A DNA stretch of 64,000 nucleotides, from positions 2,604,001 to 2,668,000 of the forward strand of contig NW_027043829.1 in the NCBI RefSeq assembly GCF_037102585.1. Reading direction: 5' to 3'. A program made the position numbers and the translations under genes. The notes under the pieces are model-generated. The model worked only from the letters and a program-made list of their open reading frames with translations, had not been told where the DNA came from and ran no database searches. This DNA is from Saccharomycopsis crataegensis. Lineage: Eukaryota; Ascomycota; Saccharomycetes; Ascoideales; Saccharomycopsidaceae. Positions 60,529-64,000 of the stretch are shown here, piece after piece (within the stretch, counting starts at the first letter, position 1; every line of letters begins with the position of its first letter).

Positions 60529-61181
60529 ATGTCCGGGGGTCCAGTTCCAGTGTACAAGAAATATACTACCGGTTCCAAAGGGATCTGGGAAATACTAAGA
60601 CAATGGTTGACTTTGGTAAGTAGATGATTTTGTATCGATAAAGCAGCCCAAGTTTTTCAAGAGATTTACTAACATATAACCTCTGCTAGGTGCCAAACCG
60701 TTCTTCTGGTAACCCAATAGTCCCACTCTACCGTGCCGTGCCACCAGGTTCTCAACCAAAGGCCCCACTTTATACTGATCCATTCACCATTCCAACCGGG
60801 GATATCAAAGCCAACCCATTCTACAAGCGTGACCACCGTCGTAACTATCCTCAGATATCTTCTTTTGACCAAACAAAGATCTCTGGTCTCTTGACCCTTG
60901 GATCAGTTTCCAACCCTCGTATTTCCATCGGTAACAAGGGCCAAGAAGAATTATTGCCATTCAAGGCCTCCAATGACGAAACCTTGTTGAGCAAGACCTT
61001 GCCTACGGTTTCCCGTAAAGTCATCCAAGAAGAGATCCTTGGGGCTCAAAATAGTGCCATTGTTGCCCCAAGTTTGACTAGAAAGAGAACCTGGGTCATC
61101 GTTCCTGAAGCCAAGAACGGTATCTACGGTCCAGAATTCCCATGTCGTCTTTTCAATACCGTTCCAGTTCAAAACGCTTGA
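60529..61181 (+). CDS. NUZM: Respiratory complex I accessory subunit (NUZM / NDUFA7 type), one intron
   Basis: Spliced: exons 60529-60615 and 60690-61181, 192 residues. The intron has donor GTAAGT at 60616, a perfect TACTAAC at 60667-60673 and acceptor TAG at 60687-60689. Exon 1 codes PVPVYKKYTTGSKGIWEILR; exon 2 continues VPNRSSGNPIVPLYRAVPPG and later KRDHRRNYPQISSFDQTKIS and GLLTLGS. This is the pattern of the fungal 21-kDa subunit of NADH:ubiquinone oxidoreductase (B14.5a/NDUFA7 homologue). It sits on the matrix arm side and has no catalytic residues. Its presence shows that this yeast has proton-pumping complex I. Confidence 0.87.
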
Positions 61182-61901
61182 GTTATTGTCTTTCTTGAGA
61201 TCGTTTTGAAGCGAATTGTGGCGAGAATTTGAAACGTTGTATCATTATGCGAAAGAGGTGAAAGCACTCGCTCAGATAAAACAAAGTTGCTTTTATATTG
61301 TGGTTGGTTATGGAATAACCTTCCACATGTTCATCCTCAGAATTATAATACTACTATAGTATTTTCTTATTTTTTTTTTGTTATGGATCTTTACTCATAG
61401 TATCTTTTCATTCGAAGGTCCTTTAATATTATCACATATAATCGTCATTATTTTTTTAGTATATCCTGTTACTCATTTGTTGGCATTTCTGTAGTTGGGT
61501 TTCTGTAGTTGACAATGTGTCTTTCAAGAGACAAGGGATGTATTACCTAGAAATATTTATTAACAATTATTCAAGGAAATAATTATTGTAGCACTACTTA
61601 CTTAAGGCATGGAAGAAGATGAATGATCTGGTTCTCATAGAGGGTGAAGGCAACACTTATTATCTTTCAATACCAATTGTCCTTCGTAGAAAAAAAAACA
61701 CATACACTGTATACCAGAAACTCCATACATATTACCTAGTACAATTTCCAAATTCACTGTCTCATTATCTTGTTAGTACCTGCCAGAAAATGGGCATATA
61801 TATAAACAACTGCTAAATGCACGCTGAAGCACTAACACTTTTCACAACTTTTTGGTGAGGGAAAATCATCCCATCTCCATGATGATGAGCGACAATACTA
61901 A
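61182..61901. other. Intergenic region NUZM to RSO55
   Basis: About 720 bp of AT-rich DNA. A short frame at 61619-61816 (65 codons) is not supported. No RNA gene recognised. Confidence 0.5.
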
Positions 61902-62500
61902 ATGCTACCAATCAGAAGTATATCTAAGTTAATACGGTGCTTCAGTAACACTGCAGGCGTGTCTATTAAGCGCAACAAATTACCTCCTCGTCCCAAGGTG
62001 AGCGAGGACGAGATCGAAGAGGTGTTTATCAAAGGAGGGTATGTCTTAGATTGTTGAAGTTTTGTATTTGCACCAACCATGAAGACTAACATTTATATTT
62101 TTAGAGGAAATGGTGGGCAGAAAGTAAGTATCGTTGGAAGTTATGTCAATTAGAAGAGCTAAAGTTTAAAACTAACAGCAATTTTTTCAAGATTAATAAA
62201 ACAAACAGTAAAGTCCAGTTAACACATATTCCAACAGGCCTTGTTGTTTCATCACAGGCTACCCGTTCACGAGAGCAGAACAGGAAACATGCAAGGGAGC
62301 AGCTTGCTTATAAACTCCAAGAACTTCTTGATCCAGAGAATTCTAGGGCCAAAGCCCTTCGTGAACTACGGATCCAGAAGAAGCATTCTAAAGTCAAGAA
62401 AACTAAAAAGAAATATAAGTTGTTGGACGAAGAGAAACAGAAGCAAAAAGAATTGGAGAAGAATGAAGAACAGGAGGAGATGATTTTCAAGTTTGAATAG
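61902..62500 (+). CDS. RSO55: Mitochondrial GGQ release-factor-like protein, two introns
   Basis: Three exons: 61902-62038, 62105-62123 and 62192-62500, giving 154 residues. Intron 1: GTATGT donor, GACTAAC branch (62084-62090), TTTTTAG acceptor. Intron 2: GTAAGT donor, AACTAAC branch (about 62170-62176), TTCAAG acceptor. The 19-nt middle exon codes only GGNGGQK, with the first Gly completed from exon 1, and so carries the catalytic GGQ. Exon 3 continues [20 protein letters not shown] and [20 protein letters not shown], as in class I release factors and Rso55/mtRF-R, then a Lys-rich tail. The N-terminus ([20 protein letters not shown]) is a mitochondrial presequence. Members without codon-recognition domains rescue stalled mitoribosomes. 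Confidence 0.9.
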
Positions 62501-62684
62501 GTTGTTGTCTATGATAATGAATAATGAAATAATAGTTATGATAATTATGATGATTATGTTATCACTTGTAAATTACCGTCTGAATGGTATATATGGTATT
62601 TTTCAATAGTGAAAATTCTCGGAACGGTATCTGTAGAATTATACAATTCATATCTATTCATATCTATTCATATCCACGAAAACC

Positions 62685-63344
62685 ATGAATACAGTTAGAA
62701 AAGTTAAAACAAGAGCACCTAGATCACGGGACGAAATAATATCCAAACAACTCGCATGGCTACTTCGTCATGGAGCACAAAAGGAAGGTCTCTCCATCGA
62801 TTCTCAAGGATACGTCCCCGTCCCTGAAGTGTTGGCCCACAATAAACTCAAATCCAACAAGACGACTTTTGAAGACCTCCAGCGGATTGTCGGCAATGAC
62901 AAAAAACAACGGTACACTCTCAAGTCTGATGACGATTCCGATCCCAAAAAATCGCGAATTTGCGCTAACCAGGGCCATTCTCTTCAACAAATAGAAGTGG
63001 AGCTCACAAAGCTTGATGATTCATTCACTGATGCCATCATTCACGGGACCTCAATATCTGCTTGGAAATTGATCAATGAGTCTGGTGCACTCTCTAGAAT
63101 GACCCGTAATCACATTCATTTTGCTGTTGATGTTCCTGCAAATAACAATAGCAAGGTCATCAGTGGGATGAGAAACTCTTCCAACGTTTTCATCTATATT
63201 GATAAAGAGAAAGCCGAAAAGCAGGGAATCGAGTTCTACAGAAGTATTAATCAGGCGATATTGAGCAGTGGGAATTCTGAAGGGAAGATCCCGGTTGAGT
63301 GTTTCGCTAAAGTGGTGGACCGCCAGGGAAACTACTTGCGATAA
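62685..63344 (+). CDS. TPT1: tRNA 2'-phosphotransferase Tpt1
   Basis: 219 residues with an ATG start; S. cerevisiae Tpt1 has 230. The family blocks are in order: SRDEIISKQLAWLLRHGAQK with the conserved Arg-His pair, GYVPVPEVLAHNKL, FEDLQRIVGNDKKQRYTLK, the NAD-binding IIHGTSISAWKLI, RMTRNHIHFAVDVP and SSNVFIYIDKEKA. Tpt1 removes the 2'-phosphate left at the splice junction of intron-containing tRNAs and of HAC1 mRNA, moving it to NAD+. The tRNA-Leu gene at 40331 would be a substrate after splicing. Just upstream, at about 62650-62672, TATCTATTCA is tandemly repeated. Confidence 0.96.
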   Translation: MNTVRKVKTRAPRSRDEIISKQLAWLLRHGAQKEGLSIDSQGYVPVPEVLAHNKLKSNKTTFEDLQRIVGNDKKQRYTLKSDDDSDPKKSRICANQGHSLQQIEVELTKLDDSFTDAIIHGTSISAWKLINESGALSRMTRNHIHFAVDVPANNNSKVISGMRNSSNVFIYIDKEKAEKQGIEFYRSINQAILSSGNSEGKIPVECFAKVVDRQGNYLR

Positions 63345-64000
63345 AGTTACTAACATATATTATACCATACATTTTATATATTCGTGCCATAAATTTCAGA
63401 TGTTGTGCTCATGTGTTACACTGCAAGACGTATAGCAAAGGGATGTTAAGAATCTGCGCGCCGCTCATTGACAACACATGAGAATATATCTGTAATATAA
63501 GCTTGGTCTCGTGTTAATCGACGGATTGAGAGTCTTATATTATAATTTGATCTACTAATGGTTATATCAAATGAAATAAAATGAATTGTTAAAGTAAGTA
63601 TAAATACTGTGTAAAGATTTAAGCGTCTCCATTAAAATAAGAATAATAAAATGGAAAAACGAGAAAGATCGCTCTATTTAAGATGGTTCGATCTTCTACT
63701 AGAACTATTGGACTGTTCTAGAAGATAATAGAAGATAATAGAAGATAATAGAAGATAATAGAAGATAATAGAAGATAATATAAAGTAGTAGAAAGTAATA
63801 GAATGTCCTAGCATGTTCAAGAAACCTTAAAAGGGAATTCTTCGAAATACTAGAATGTTCTACGAAAGATTATTAATGAAATAATGTATCCAAGAAGTGC
63901 ATTAAAAGCAGTAATATGATACCTTGAGCATAACCTATGCTAAAATGTCTGGCTAATATATTAAAGGAACTATTCTCCTATATCATCCAGTAACATACAC
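63345..64000. other. Terminal intergenic region with decamer array
   Basis: About 650 bp to the window edge, with no ORF. It holds the GAAGATAATA array and more TTC/GAA units near 63839-63866, probably part of the promoter of a gene beyond the window. Confidence 0.5.
63716..63823. repeat. Decamer array (GAAGATAATA)n resembling a step-type heat-shock element
   Basis: Six exact copies of GAAGATAATA fill 63721-63780, and degenerate units with GAA in phase continue at 63791, 63801 and 63821. The array is headed by TTCTAGAA at 63716-63723, a canonical inverted Hsf1 pair. GAA every 10 bp is the spacing of step-type heat-shock elements (nTTCn with 5-bp gaps), read on the other strand. Whether it is functional or only a minisatellite cannot be told. 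Confidence 0.75.

Noticed and set aside
1-64000. CRISPR arrays, operons, riboswitches
   Set aside because: The window is yeast nuclear DNA with spliced, individually transcribed genes; no regularly spaced direct repeats with unique spacers were seen.

Overview
The window is nuclear DNA of a budding yeast (Saccharomycotina). It is AT-rich, with compact mostly single-exon genes, a few short introns with GTATGT/GTAAGT-type donors and TACTAAC-type branch points, and recognisable homologues of PHB1, URN1, VHR1, DFG10, COG7, OXR1, MIY1, PUF6, PTI1, LCP5, NSA2, DST1, IGO1, NSG1/2, RSO55 and TPT1. A nuclear gene for a respiratory complex I subunit (NUZM/NDUFA7 type) excludes the Saccharomyces/Kluyveromyces group. 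Several CTG codons fall where homologues carry Ser or another polar residue (PUF6, DST1, the LRR family), which suggests a CUG-Ser yeast. That is an inference, with some counter-examples. Protein descriptions here use the standard code, so Leu encoded by CTG may really be Ser.

Layout. 1-6.2 kb: end of PHB1, an unrecognised acidic protein, URN1, a small membrane protein. 6.2-15.8 kb: an accessory stretch with two whole F-box-like/leucine-rich-repeat (LRR) genes and at least two broken copies. 16.7-24.2 kb: VHR1, DFG10, COG7, a spliced Smr-domain gene and a short-chain dehydrogenase. 24.9-27.7 kb: a third LRR relic enclosed by a long inverted repeat. 28.3-39.7 kb: an orphan relic, OXR1, an unknown gene, the MINDY deubiquitinase MIY1, PUF6 and a lysine-rich unknown. 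40.3-45.1 kb: an intron-containing tRNA-Leu(UAG), PTI1, a probable signal recognition particle RNA gene (SCR1) and a UspA-like protein. 45.6-53 kb: an EMAPII-type tRNA-binding protein, a PNPOx-like protein, the divergent ribosome-biogenesis pair LCP5/NSA2, and spliced DST1. 53.9-56.6 kb: two more truncated LRR copies around a spacer that may hold a retroelement fossil. 57-63.3 kb: an orphan gene, IGO1, NSG1/2, NUZM, RSO55 (with a 19-nt micro-exon) and TPT1. The last 650 bases carry a decamer array shaped like a step-type heat-shock element.

Most genes are unrelated housekeeping functions: ribosome assembly, mRNA 3' processing and splicing, transcript elongation, tRNA repair, mitochondrial function and lipid metabolism. 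The distinctive feature is the dispersed F-box/LRR family in several states of decay, with a shared C-terminal signature and, at four loci, Reb1-like sites upstream.
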